Source of the DNA: Bacteroidota bacterium
Lineage (GTDB): Bacteria; Bacteroidota; Bacteroidia; Flavobacteriales; Flavobacteriaceae
Assembly (NCBI GenBank): GCA_023427845.1
Contig: JAEYZX010000066.1
Coordinates: 1 to 8,628, forward strand
Length of the DNA stretch: 8,628 nucleotides
Direction: 5' to 3'
Shown here: positions 1 to 6,458 of the stretch, one piece after another
Numbering within the stretch: position 1 is the stretch's first letter
Layout of the letters: each line of letters starts with the position of its first letter
Notes under the pieces: generated by a model
Databases searched by the model: none
What the model was told of the DNA's origin: nothing
Seen by the model: only the letters and a program-made list of their open reading frames with translations
Made by a program: the position numbers and the translations under genes

Positions 1-1359
1 GACTTTTTCATATGTACGTTCATCGCCCATGACTCCAACGCTGTCAACCGGAAGCAATATAGCTCCGGCCTGCCAAACCTTGTCATAAAGTCCCCACGAC
101 TTTAATCCATCGATAAAAACGGCGTCAACTTCCTGCAAGATACGAACTTTTTCCAATGTGATGTCGCCTAAAATCCTGATAGACAGCCCGGGACCTGGAA
201 ACGGATGCCTTCCAAGAAGCTCCGGATCAATTCCGAGCGTTGCCCCAACCCTGCGTACCTCATCTTTAAAAAGCATTCGCAATGGCTCGACGATTTTGAG
301 TTTCATGAAATCGGGCAAACCACCTACATTGTGATGCGATTTGATCGTGGCCGACGGACCGTTAACCGAGATCGACTCGATCACATCGGGATAAATCGTT
401 CCCTGTGCAAGCCACTTAACGTCTTCAAGCTTGTGCGCCTCATCGTCAAAAACTTCGATAAACGCCTTTCCTATCGCTTTGCGCTTAGCCTCCGGTTCCG
501 AAATCCCGTGCAAAGCCGACATAAACTTATCGGTTGCATCAACTCCTTTGACGTTGAGCCCCATATCTTTGTATTGATGCAGCACATTTTCAAATTCATT
601 CTTTCGTAGCAATCCGTTATTTACGAAAATGCAATAGAGGTTTTTTCCGATTGCCTTATTCAGCAATACTGCGGCAACGGTCGAATCGACACCGCCCGAT
701 AACCCGAGTACAACCTTATCGTCCTGAAGTTTCTGTTTTAATTCGCCCACAATTTCCTCAACAAAAGCATTCGGAGTGAAATTCTGGGGTACGTGTGCAA
801 TCTTCACAAGGAAATTCTCGAGCATTTTCTTGCCGTCGGTCGAATGAAAAACCTCGGGATGATATTGTATGGCGTATGTGGTTTCTCCTTCGATCCTGTA
901 GGCAGCATTCTCGACATCGCTTGTGCTTGCAAGCAATACCGCATTCGATGGCAATAATTTTATCGTATCGCTATGCGACATCCAGACCTGCGAATTCTCA
1001 AGAACTTCGTGAAAAAAGTCCTCACCGCTTTTGATATACGACAGATTCGCACGTCCGTATTCACGAGTGTTCGAAGGCGCTACTTCGCCACCGCTGAAAT
1101 GTGCCAGATACTGCGCGCCATAACAAACCGCCAACAGCGGAAGCTTGCCGCGTATCTGCGATAAATCAGGGTGTGGCGCATCTTCGCCACGGACCGAAAA
1201 CGGGCTTCCCGAAAGAATTACCGCTTTGTAACTTGATAAATCGGTTGGAATTTTGTTAAATGGAAAAATTTCGCAAAAAATATTGAGTTCGCGAACGCGC
1301 CGGGCAATAAGTTGTGTGTATTGCGAGCCGAAATCGAGGATAAGTACGTTGTGTTGCAT
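1..1359 (-). CDS. guaA: GMP synthase (glutamine-hydrolysing), C-terminus cut by window edge
   Basis: Cytosolic enzyme of the last step of guanine nucleotide synthesis: it converts XMP to GMP using ATP and ammonia released from glutamine. The 453 codons present start at MQHNVLILDFGSQYTQLIAR, the conserved family N-terminus. The glutamine amidotransferase domain (about 5-190) has nucleophile Cys79 in AVCYGAQ, and His167 and Glu169 in QYHPEV complete the triad. The ATP-pyrophosphatase domain (about 200-385) has the P-loop SGGVDST at 221-227. RHPFPGPGLS at 384-393 opens the XMP-binding dimerisation domain. Bacterial GuaA is usually a little over 500 residues, so roughly the last 55 lie outside the window. 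The gene diverges from the alkB-like gene. No lesion is visible in the part present. The assignment is secure; only the 3' end is missing. Confidence 0.97.
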   Translation of the reverse strand, partial: MQHNVLILDFGSQYTQLIARRVRELNIFCEIFPFNKIPTDLSSYKAVILSGSPFSVRGEDAPHPDLSQIRGKLPLLAVCYGAQYLAHFSGGEVAPSNTREYGRANLSYIKSGEDFFHEVLENSQVWMSHSDTIKLLPSNAVLLASTSDVENAAYRIEGETTYAIQYHPEVFHSTDGKKMLENFLVKIAHVPQNFTPNAFVEEIVGELKQKLQDDKVVLGLSGGVDSTVAAVLLNKAIGKNLYCIFVNNGLLRKNEFENVLHQYKDMGLNVKGVDATDKFMSALHGISEPEAKRKAIGKAFIEVFDDEAHKLEDVKWLAQGTIYPDVIESISVNGPSATIKSHHNVGGLPDFMKLKIVEPLRMLFKDEVRRVGATLGIDPELLGRHPFPGPGLSIRILGDITLEKVRILQEVDAVFIDGLKSWGLYDKVWQAGAILLPVDSVGVMGDERTYEKV

Positions 1360-1362
1360 GTG

Positions 1363-1394
1363 CAAAAATACTTTTATTTTTTCCGATTCCAAAA
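1363..1394 (-). promoter_or_regulatory. Bacteroidetes-type promoter of guaA
   Basis: On the minus strand, TATTTTTG (1370-1363) matches the Bacteroidetes -7 consensus TAnnTTTG. A TTTTG (1394-1390) lies exactly 19 bases upstream, as expected for the -33 element. Only three bases separate the -7 box from the guaA ATG, so transcription should begin at or next to the start codon. Box match and spacing are seen directly; activity is inferred. Confidence 0.75.
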
Positions 1395-1415
1395 CCAATT
1401 CTTTCCAAATCCCGT

Positions 1416-1543
1416 GGGCGTGTCCCTTCCCTGGCACCGCCAACGCACGGGCCGCGCTATCCGCTTCCATCTTTTTGTTATCTTGCATCATCTTTATTGA
1501 ACAGTCTTCAACAAAAAGGATGTCCGCTTCTATCGCTCACGCG
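1416..1543 (+). repeat. Dispersed hairpin repeat, copy A
   Basis: This is the longer of two copies in the window of one intergenic element. Its core is a left arm ATCTTTTTGTT (1469-1479) pairing with AACAAAAAGGAT (1510-1521), with a single G bulge and a loop of about 30 bases. Both sides of the hairpin carry the same-direction word TCCGCTTC (1460-1467 and 1523-1530). An outer GCGTG (1418-1422) can pair with CACGC (1538-1542). It sits between the guaA promoter and the alkB-like start and has no coding potential. From memory, similar elements recur in Flavobacteriaceae spacers; that recollection is unverified. The outer ends are approximate. Confidence 0.7.
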
Positions 1544-1588
1544 CTTCGCTAAAATCGCGTTGCGGCTTCCAAAATAAATTCCGGATAA

Positions 1589-2188
1589 ATGATCAGTATC
1601 CCTGCAGCTCCAGAAAATCTTCTTCCTTATGATGGCGAAACGCTGTATTTCGGTCCGATAATCGAAGTTGAAAAAGCAACGGAATACTTCGAAGTATTGT
1701 TCCGCGGCATCGAATGGAAAAACGATGAAGCCAAAATATTCGGCAGGCATTTCGTCACAAAACGCAAAGCGGCGTGGTATGGCGACAAACCCTATGAATA
1801 CACCTATTCAAACACTACCAAACGCGCGCTGCCATGGACAACCGAGCTGCTTAAAATCAAGGAACACGCCGAAAAGGTTTCCGGAACCAAGTTCAACTCG
1901 TGCCTGCTCAATCTGTACCATTCGGGCGATGAAGGCATGTCATGGCACAGCGACGATGAAAAGATTCTCGGCAAAAACACCACTATTGCTTCGGTCAGTC
2001 TTGGTGCCGCCCGAAAATTCGCGTTCAAACATAAATTTACAAAAGAAACAATTTCATTGACGTTGGAGAACGGAAGCCTGCTGGTCATGCAAGGCCAAAC
2101 GCAGACCAACTGGCTGCACAGCCTTCCAAAGACCAAGAAGATCCATCAAGCCAGAATTAATCTAACTTTCCGAACCGTGCTACCCTAA
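1589..2188 (+). CDS. AlkB-family 2-oxoglutarate/Fe(II) dioxygenase (nucleic-acid demethylase)
   Basis: This is a 199-residue AlkB-type oxygenase. The family repairs alkylated bases by oxidative removal of methyl groups, using Fe(II), O2 and 2-oxoglutarate. The iron ligands are visible as His120 and Asp122 in SWHSDDE and His177 in WLHSLP. The 2-oxoglutarate-binding residues fit Asn108 and Tyr110 (LNLY), and Arg189 and Arg195 in ARINLTFR. This arrangement resembles the ALKBH2/3-like branch, including the spacing from His177 to the final Arg. The length is normal for a stand-alone domain with no extension. The ATG at 1589 gives a complete N-terminus; I see no good promoter match or Shine-Dalgarno upstream, and the latter is common in Bacteroidetes. 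The crcB remnant starts two bases after its stop. Substrate (DNA or RNA, which lesion) cannot be read from sequence. Confidence 0.92.
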   Translation: MISIPAAPENLLPYDGETLYFGPIIEVEKATEYFEVLFRGIEWKNDEAKIFGRHFVTKRKAAWYGDKPYEYTYSNTTKRALPWTTELLKIKEHAEKVSGTKFNSCLLNLYHSGDEGMSWHSDDEKILGKNTTIASVSLGAARKFAFKHKFTKETISLTLENGSLLVMQGQTQTNWLHSLPKTKKIHQARINLTFRTVLP

Positions 2189-2190
2189 CG

Positions 2191-2547
2191 ATGCTAAAAA
2201 CGATACTATTGGTTGCCATTGGCGGAGCTGCTGGAAGCGTTTTGCGTTATCTGACGACGGTTGTCGTAAACCGGAATTTCTCTTCTGCTTTTCCGCTTGC
2301 TACGTTTTTCGCAAATGTCATGGGATGCTTCCTGATCGGTTGCATCGGAATGCTCAACAAATAATGTTGCCGATTCATCTTTGAAATGGCTGCTCGTAAC
2401 AGGTTTCTGCGGTGGCTTTACAACGTTTTGATTTGAGAACTTCAACCTCATCCCGTCGGGTGGTTCACTGTGGCATTCGCCTATATTGCAGCCAGTGTAA
2501 TTGCGGGGCTCGCGGCAGTATGGCTTGGGCTTTTTGTTTCACAATGA
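2191..2547 (+). pseudogene. crcB: Decayed CrcB/FluC fluoride channel
   Basis: The sequence spans about the full length of a CrcB/FluC fluoride-exporting membrane channel but cannot be translated through. Frame one gives MLKTILLVAIGGAAGSVLRY and runs to FANVMGCFLIGCIGMLNK, typical of the family N-terminus and second helix, then stops at TAA 2362-2364. Shifting by one base at about 2362 gives NVADSSLKWLLVTGFCGGFTTF, the family signature, then a TGA at 2429-2431 where STF-type residues are expected, then FENFNLI. A second shift at about 2460 restores the first frame as FTVAFAYIAASVIAGLAAVW, ending at 2547. The lesions are therefore a one-base gain, a loss of about nine bases with a stop, and a one-base loss. 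The start lies two bases after the alkB-like stop, suggesting former co-transcription. Sequencing error is the main alternative, though the neighbouring genes are clean. Confidence 0.88.
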
Positions 2548-2567
2548 ATTACTAAAACCATTAGAGT

Positions 2568-2594
2568 GTTGCGAAAAAAATGTAAATTCGCAAC
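2568..2594. promoter_or_regulatory. Inverted repeat just upstream of the nrnA-like start
   Basis: A perfect 8-base inverted repeat: GTTGCGAA (2568-2575) and TTCGCAAC (2587-2594) with an 11-base A-rich spacer. It ends two bases before the ATG at 2597 and its right arm covers part of the putative -7 box. It could be an operator, or a hairpin in read-through RNA from upstream. Geometry is seen; function is inferred. Confidence 0.45.
2583..2590 (+). promoter_or_regulatory. Possible degenerate -7 box for the nrnA-gldI operon
   Basis: TAAATTCG matches the Bacteroidetes TAnnTTTG consensus except for one base and lies six bases before the nrnA-like ATG. A clear -33 TTG is missing; TTA at 2561-2563 has the right 19-base spacing. 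Transcription from upstream remains possible. Confidence 0.35.
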
Positions 2595-2596
2595 CT

Positions 2597-3607
2597 ATGA
2601 ATGAACATGAATTTCAGGAAATAAGCGAATTATTGGCAACGCCAAAAAAAATCGCAATCATTCCGCACAAAAGCCCAGACGGCGACGCAATAGGTTCGAC
2701 GCTCGCGCTTTATCATTTACTTTTAAAACTGGGGCAAAATCCTTTAGTAATCGCGCCAAATGAATTTCCCGATTTTCTTGCCTGGCTACCTGCATCCGAT
2801 ACCATCCGTATCTGGGAACAGGATAAAGACGCCACATCTGCGATAATCATAGATGCCGATATCATTTTCACACTCGATTTCAATGCACTCCATCGCACCG
2901 GCGATATGGAAGTACCATTAAAAGCTTCGAAGGCACTTTTCATCATGATCGATCATCACCAGTCGCCCGACACCTATGCTAAGTATACGTATTCAAATAC
3001 AGCTTTCGGTTCGACATGTGAGATGGTTTATAATTTTATCGTCGGATTGGGGCACAAGCCGCTTATCGACAAGACAATCGGTACGTGTCTTTATACCGGT
3101 ATGGTAACCGATACCGGATCGTTCCGGTTTGCCTCAACCACAAGCCTTACACACCGCGTAGCTGCCGAACTGATCGAACTCGGAATCGAAAACGGAAAGA
3201 TCCACAACAATCTGTTCGACAATAATTCATACGAAAGCCTGCAATTGTTGGGACGCGCGCTTCAGAACATGCAAATCCGCCCCGATCGCAAAACTTCATT
3301 CATCACACTTTCGCAACAGGAACTCGACAGTTTCAACTATGTTAAAGGTGATACCGAAGGCATTGTAAATTACGGACTCGCGATAAAAGGCATCGTTTTT
3401 ACTGCAATTTTCATTGAGCACCGTGAAGAAAACATAATCAAAATCTCGTTCCGTTCACAGGGAAATTTCGATGTGAATAAATTTGCGCGGGAGCATTTCA
3501 ACGGCGGCGGACATATAAATGCGGCAGGAGGAAAATCGTATCTGTCATTAGAGGATACCGTCAGGAAATTTGAAAATATCATAACCCAGATCAACATCAA
3601 CGAATGA
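2597..3607 (+). CDS. DHH/DHHA1 phosphoesterase, NrnA-like (nanoRNase / pAp phosphatase)
   Basis: This is a 336-residue cytosolic phosphoesterase. Family members degrade 2-5 nucleotide RNA fragments and/or dephosphorylate 3'-phosphoadenosine 5'-phosphate to AMP. The DHH domain has motif I HKSPDGDAIGS (His24, Asp28, Asp30), Asp94 in TLDFNALHR, motif III IDHHQSPD (Asp119, His120, His121) and Asp172 in TDTGSFRFAS, all metal-binding positions. The C-terminal DHHA1 domain has the substrate-binding FNGGGHINAAGG (301-312). The ATG at 2597 is preferred over an in-frame one at 2501, because the extra 32 residues lie within the crcB remnant and look unlike the family N-terminus. Its stop overlaps the gldI start (ATGA, 3604-3607), implying translational coupling. 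Some Bacteroidetes homologues are labelled exopolyphosphatase-related; the substrate is unproven. Confidence 0.93.
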   Translation: MNEHEFQEISELLATPKKIAIIPHKSPDGDAIGSTLALYHLLLKLGQNPLVIAPNEFPDFLAWLPASDTIRIWEQDKDATSAIIIDADIIFTLDFNALHRTGDMEVPLKASKALFIMIDHHQSPDTYAKYTYSNTAFGSTCEMVYNFIVGLGHKPLIDKTIGTCLYTGMVTDTGSFRFASTTSLTHRVAAELIELGIENGKIHNNLFDNNSYESLQLLGRALQNMQIRPDRKTSFITLSQQELDSFNYVKGDTEGIVNYGLAIKGIVFTAIFIEHREENIIKISFRSQGNFDVNKFAREHFNGGGHINAAGGKSYLSLEDTVRKFENIITQININE

Positions 3608-4170
3608 AACTAATTAAAAACATAGCGGCAATTTGCGCTGTATCACTACTGATCGGCTGTAGCCAGCAACAGGCACGGCCTCCGGTTTCGCATTCCTCAG
3701 GTACGTTTATTAAAGAATCTGTCGAGCGCAATAAAAAATTGATCGCGAGTGAGGAAGATAAAATTGATTCAATTATCAAAAGCGATGCAGCCGACAAGTA
3801 CTTCGGTTCCAAAAAAGGCTATTGGTACACGTATGAAAAACGTAATTTGATCGATACACTGACACCAAAGAAGGGGGATATCGCTTATTTCACATACGAA
3901 GTAAAAGATCTTGACGGAAACGTGATCTACTCCGAGCTGGAACTGCGTCCGCAAGTATATTATGTCGATAAAGAACAAAAGATCATGATGGGATTGCGCG
4001 ACGGGATCAAACTGATGCGTAAAAATGAGACCGTGACGTTTTTGTTCCCATCGCATATGGCATATGGTTATCATGGCGACAACAGACGGATTGGACCAAA
4101 TGAACCGCTGATCTGTACCGTAACGCTATCCGATTTCAAACCTGACCCCAATCCCACTGGAAACAATTAA
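3604..4170 (+). CDS. gldI: GldI, gliding-motility-associated FKBP-like lipoprotein
   Basis: This 188-residue protein is exported by a lipoprotein signal peptide; the lipobox LIGC places the acylated cysteine at residue 19. A polar, partly helical stretch (20-75) precedes one FKBP-type domain (about 85-178). Stretches such as QQARPPVSHSSGTF, TPKKGDIAYF, GLRDGIKLMRKNETVTFLFP and SHMAYGYHGD match what I recall of Flavobacterium GldI, a lipoprotein required for gliding and thought to fold or assemble envelope motility proteins. The residues after Cys19 (SQQQ) lack the acidic signal linked to surface export, so it likely faces the periplasm. The Phe-Asp pair of active FKBPs is replaced by Tyr109-Ser110 and the usual Trp by Leu131, so isomerase activity may be weak. 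It overlaps the upstream gene by four bases, and the next gene starts three bases after its stop. Confidence 0.92.
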   Translation: MKLIKNIAAICAVSLLIGCSQQQARPPVSHSSGTFIKESVERNKKLIASEEDKIDSIIKSDAADKYFGSKKGYWYTYEKRNLIDTLTPKKGDIAYFTYEVKDLDGNVIYSELELRPQVYYVDKEQKIMMGLRDGIKLMRKNETVTFLFPSHMAYGYHGDNRRIGPNEPLICTVTLSDFKPDPNPTGNN

Positions 4171-4173
4171 AAA

Positions 4174-5289
4174 ATGATGAAAAAAAGTAGCCTACTGCTT
4201 GTACTCGTGGCAGTTCTGTTTTCGTGCAAAGACAAACACCGTGATCTTCCCGACGGATTATACGCCGAAATCGAAACGTCGAAAGGCACGATACTGGCGC
4301 AATTGGAATATCAAAAAACACCGGTCACCGTAGCAAATTTTGTGACGCTTGCCGAAGGAAAAAATAAATTCGTCCGCGCCGAGCAAAAAGGCCGTCCGTT
4401 TTTTGACGGATTAAAATGGCATCGCGTAATTAAGGATTTCATGATCCAGGGCGGCGATCCTGACGGTAACGGTGCCGGTGATACGGGTTACAAATTCAAA
4501 GATGAAATCACCGACCTTCGCCACGATAAAGGCGGAATCCTATCGATGGCGAATTCAGGTCCGGCAACAAACAGCAGCCAATTCTTTATTACGCATCTGG
4601 CGACACCATGGCTCGACGGACTCCACACCGTTTTTGGTCATGTGGTTGACGGAATGGAAACTGTAAATAGTATTGAGCAAGGTGATGTCATAAAATCTGT
4701 TTCCATCATCAGAAAGGGTGAAGGCGCAAAAAAATTCGATGCGATAAAGGTCTTCGACAATTATTTTGCACAGGCCGCACAGTCATTGGTCGAGCAGGAG
4801 GCAAAGGCAGCGGAGCGAAATCGATTGTACAATGAAAAATACAAAGCGATCGCCGACGCCAAAAAGACTGAACTTGATGAACTCCGCAAAAAAGCTAAAA
4901 AAACCACATCGGGTTTGCAATATGCAATAATTAAGAATGGCAGCGGAAAAAAACCTGCTTCAGGAACGCTTGTATTTGCACACTATTCCGGATATTTTGA
5001 AAGCGGGCAACTGTTTGACAGCAGCGAAAAATCGGTTGCCGAGCAGTTTGGCGTTTACGATCAGATCCGGGAAGAACAAGGAGGTTATCACCCAATACGC
5101 ATCGAGTATGGAAAAAAAATTGGCATGATTCCTGGTTTCATCGAAGGCCTCGAAAAAATGGCGTATGGCGATAGAGCTGTTTTCTTCATACCCTCGTATC
5201 TTGCTTACGGAGATCAAGGCGCTGCGAATGTGGTCCCTCCGGGTGCCAACCTGATATTTGAAGTGGAATTGATGGAACCAACAAACTAA
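4174..5289 (+). CDS. Cyclophilin-FKBP fusion peptidyl-prolyl isomerase, lipoprotein
   Basis: This 371-residue envelope protein should speed cis-trans isomerisation at proline bonds with two unrelated catalytic domains. The signal peptide ends in lipobox LFSC (Cys18). The cyclophilin domain (about 28-182) has catalytic Arg84 in WHRVI, FMIQGGDP (89-96), SMANSGPATNSSQFFIT (124-140), and Trp146 and His151 in the WLDGLHTVFGHV segment. A charged, probably coiled linker rich in Lys, Ala and Glu (about 185-243) leads to the FKBP domain (about 245-368). That domain has HYSGYF (270-275), the Phe281-Asp282 pair, an insertion at about 285-315, MIPGF (318-322), and the Tyr345 loop followed by PPGANLIFEVEL (355-366). 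It starts three bases after gldI; a second ATG at 4177 is an alternative start. The next gene is its paralogue. Clients are unknown; gldI suggests gliding or secretion-system proteins. Confidence 0.93.
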   Translation: MMKKSSLLLVLVAVLFSCKDKHRDLPDGLYAEIETSKGTILAQLEYQKTPVTVANFVTLAEGKNKFVRAEQKGRPFFDGLKWHRVIKDFMIQGGDPDGNGAGDTGYKFKDEITDLRHDKGGILSMANSGPATNSSQFFITHLATPWLDGLHTVFGHVVDGMETVNSIEQGDVIKSVSIIRKGEGAKKFDAIKVFDNYFAQAAQSLVEQEAKAAERNRLYNEKYKAIADAKKTELDELRKKAKKTTSGLQYAIIKNGSGKKPASGTLVFAHYSGYFESGQLFDSSEKSVAEQFGVYDQIREEQGGYHPIRIEYGKKIGMIPGFIEGLEKMAYGDRAVFFIPSYLAYGDQGAANVVPPGANLIFEVELMEPTN

Positions 5290-5313
5290 CAATGATAAAT
5301 AAATAGTATAAAT

Positions 5314-6435
5314 ATGAAATTGAAAGTCATCACTTTATTATTCATGGGAATCGCGGCAATGCATGCCCAAACAGACAAAAAAACGCAACCTGCAGATGAA
5401 GGCGTTTTTGCTGAAATGGAAACTTCCAAAGGAAAAATAGTGCTTCAGTTGGAGTATGAAAAAACGCCGGTTACGGTTGCAAATTTCGTATCGTTGGCCG
5501 AAGGGACAAACACATATGTCACAAATGACCGCAAAGGCAAACCTTTCTTCGACGGACTAAAATTTCACCGTGTTATCGCAGATTTCATGATCCAGGGCGG
5601 CGACCCACTTGGTAACGGTTCCGGAGATCCGGGATATAAGTTCAAAGATGAAATCACCGACCTTAAACATAACTCAGGAGGAATTCTGTCTATGGCGAAC
5701 TCGGGTCCTGCCACAAACGGAAGCCAGTTTTTCATCACGCACAAAGCAACGCCATGGCTTGATGGCAAACACACTGTTTTTGGGCATGTAGTAACCGGAA
5801 TGGATGCCGTGAACAAAATTGCGCAGGATGATGTCATAAATAAGGTCACCATCGTAAGAAAAGGAAATGCCGCGAAGAAATTCGATGCCGCAAAAACATT
5901 TTCTGACTATATGGCAAGCAAGGCTGAAGAAGATAAAAAACAGGCGGCGATTGCGGCTGAACAACGTGCCAAACAGGCCCAGGCAAGCGCAGCCAAAGCG
6001 GTATACCTTAACGATATAAAAGCTAAATCAACAAAAACTCCAAGCGGACTTCAATACATGATCATCGAAAAAGGCAACGGGGCGAAGCCTGCGCCGGGAG
6101 CAACGATGTATGTACATTATGCAGGATTCCTCGAAAATGGGACCTTATTTGATAGCAGCATTGAAGAAGTTGCAAAAGAATTCGGAAAATGGGATCGAAA
6201 TCGTTCGGCTCAACAAGGTTATCAACCGTTTCCGTTTACCGCGGGTAAAAAAGACGGACTTATTGCCGGATTCATCGAAGCGCTTGAACAAATGAAATTT
6301 GGCGACAAGCTTGTGGCTTTTATTCCGTCAAATTTAGGTTATGGAGCACAGGGTGCGGGAAATGTGATTCCGCCGAACTCCAATATTATTTTTGAGATTC
6401 AGATATTCGACGCGCCACCGGCACCAAAACAATAA
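5314..6435 (+). CDS. Cyclophilin-FKBP fusion peptidyl-prolyl isomerase, secreted paralogue
   Basis: This 373-residue tandem paralogue of the preceding gene has the same domain order. Its signal peptide (1-18, MKLKVITLLF then MGIAAMHA, cut before Gln19) has no lipobox cysteine, so the mature protein should be soluble in the periplasm. The cyclophilin domain (about 30-184) has Arg86 in FHRVI, FMIQGGDP (91-98), the SMANSGPATNGSQFFIT segment (126-142), Trp148 and His153. An Ala/Lys/Gln-rich linker (about 195-240) separates it from the FKBP domain (about 243-367), which has VHYAGF (267-272), Phe279-Asp280, LIAGF (316-320) and PPNSNIIFEIQIF (353-365). Long stretches match its neighbour exactly, such as TPVTVANFV and KFKDEITDL, so a gene duplication is evident. 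The 24-base gap contains no promoter match, so it is probably the last gene of the operon, ahead of the hairpin terminator. Confidence 0.93.
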   Translation: MKLKVITLLFMGIAAMHAQTDKKTQPADEGVFAEMETSKGKIVLQLEYEKTPVTVANFVSLAEGTNTYVTNDRKGKPFFDGLKFHRVIADFMIQGGDPLGNGSGDPGYKFKDEITDLKHNSGGILSMANSGPATNGSQFFITHKATPWLDGKHTVFGHVVTGMDAVNKIAQDDVINKVTIVRKGNAAKKFDAAKTFSDYMASKAEEDKKQAAIAAEQRAKQAQASAAKAVYLNDIKAKSTKTPSGLQYMIIEKGNGAKPAPGATMYVHYAGFLENGTLFDSSIEEVAKEFGKWDRNRSAQQGYQPFPFTAGKKDGLIAGFIEALEQMKFGDKLVAFIPSNLGYGAQGAGNVIPPNSNIIFEIQIFDAPPAPKQ

Positions 6436-6458
6436 TGCAAATGCAATGAAAATGGCAG

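Noticed and set aside
1253..1552. Plus-strand open frame across the guaA 5' end and repeat copy A.
   Set aside because: It runs antisense to the conserved guaA N-terminus and then through the hairpin repeat; the translation looks random.
2100..2200. Fluoride riboswitch ahead of the crcB remnant.
   Set aside because: The sequence before its start is alkB coding sequence with only a two-base gap, and I see no riboswitch-like fold.
2501..2596. Upstream in-frame start for the NrnA-like gene (32 extra residues).
   Set aside because: The extension lies within the decayed crcB, does not resemble the family, and the ATG at 2597 gives the normal N-terminus just after a possible promoter.
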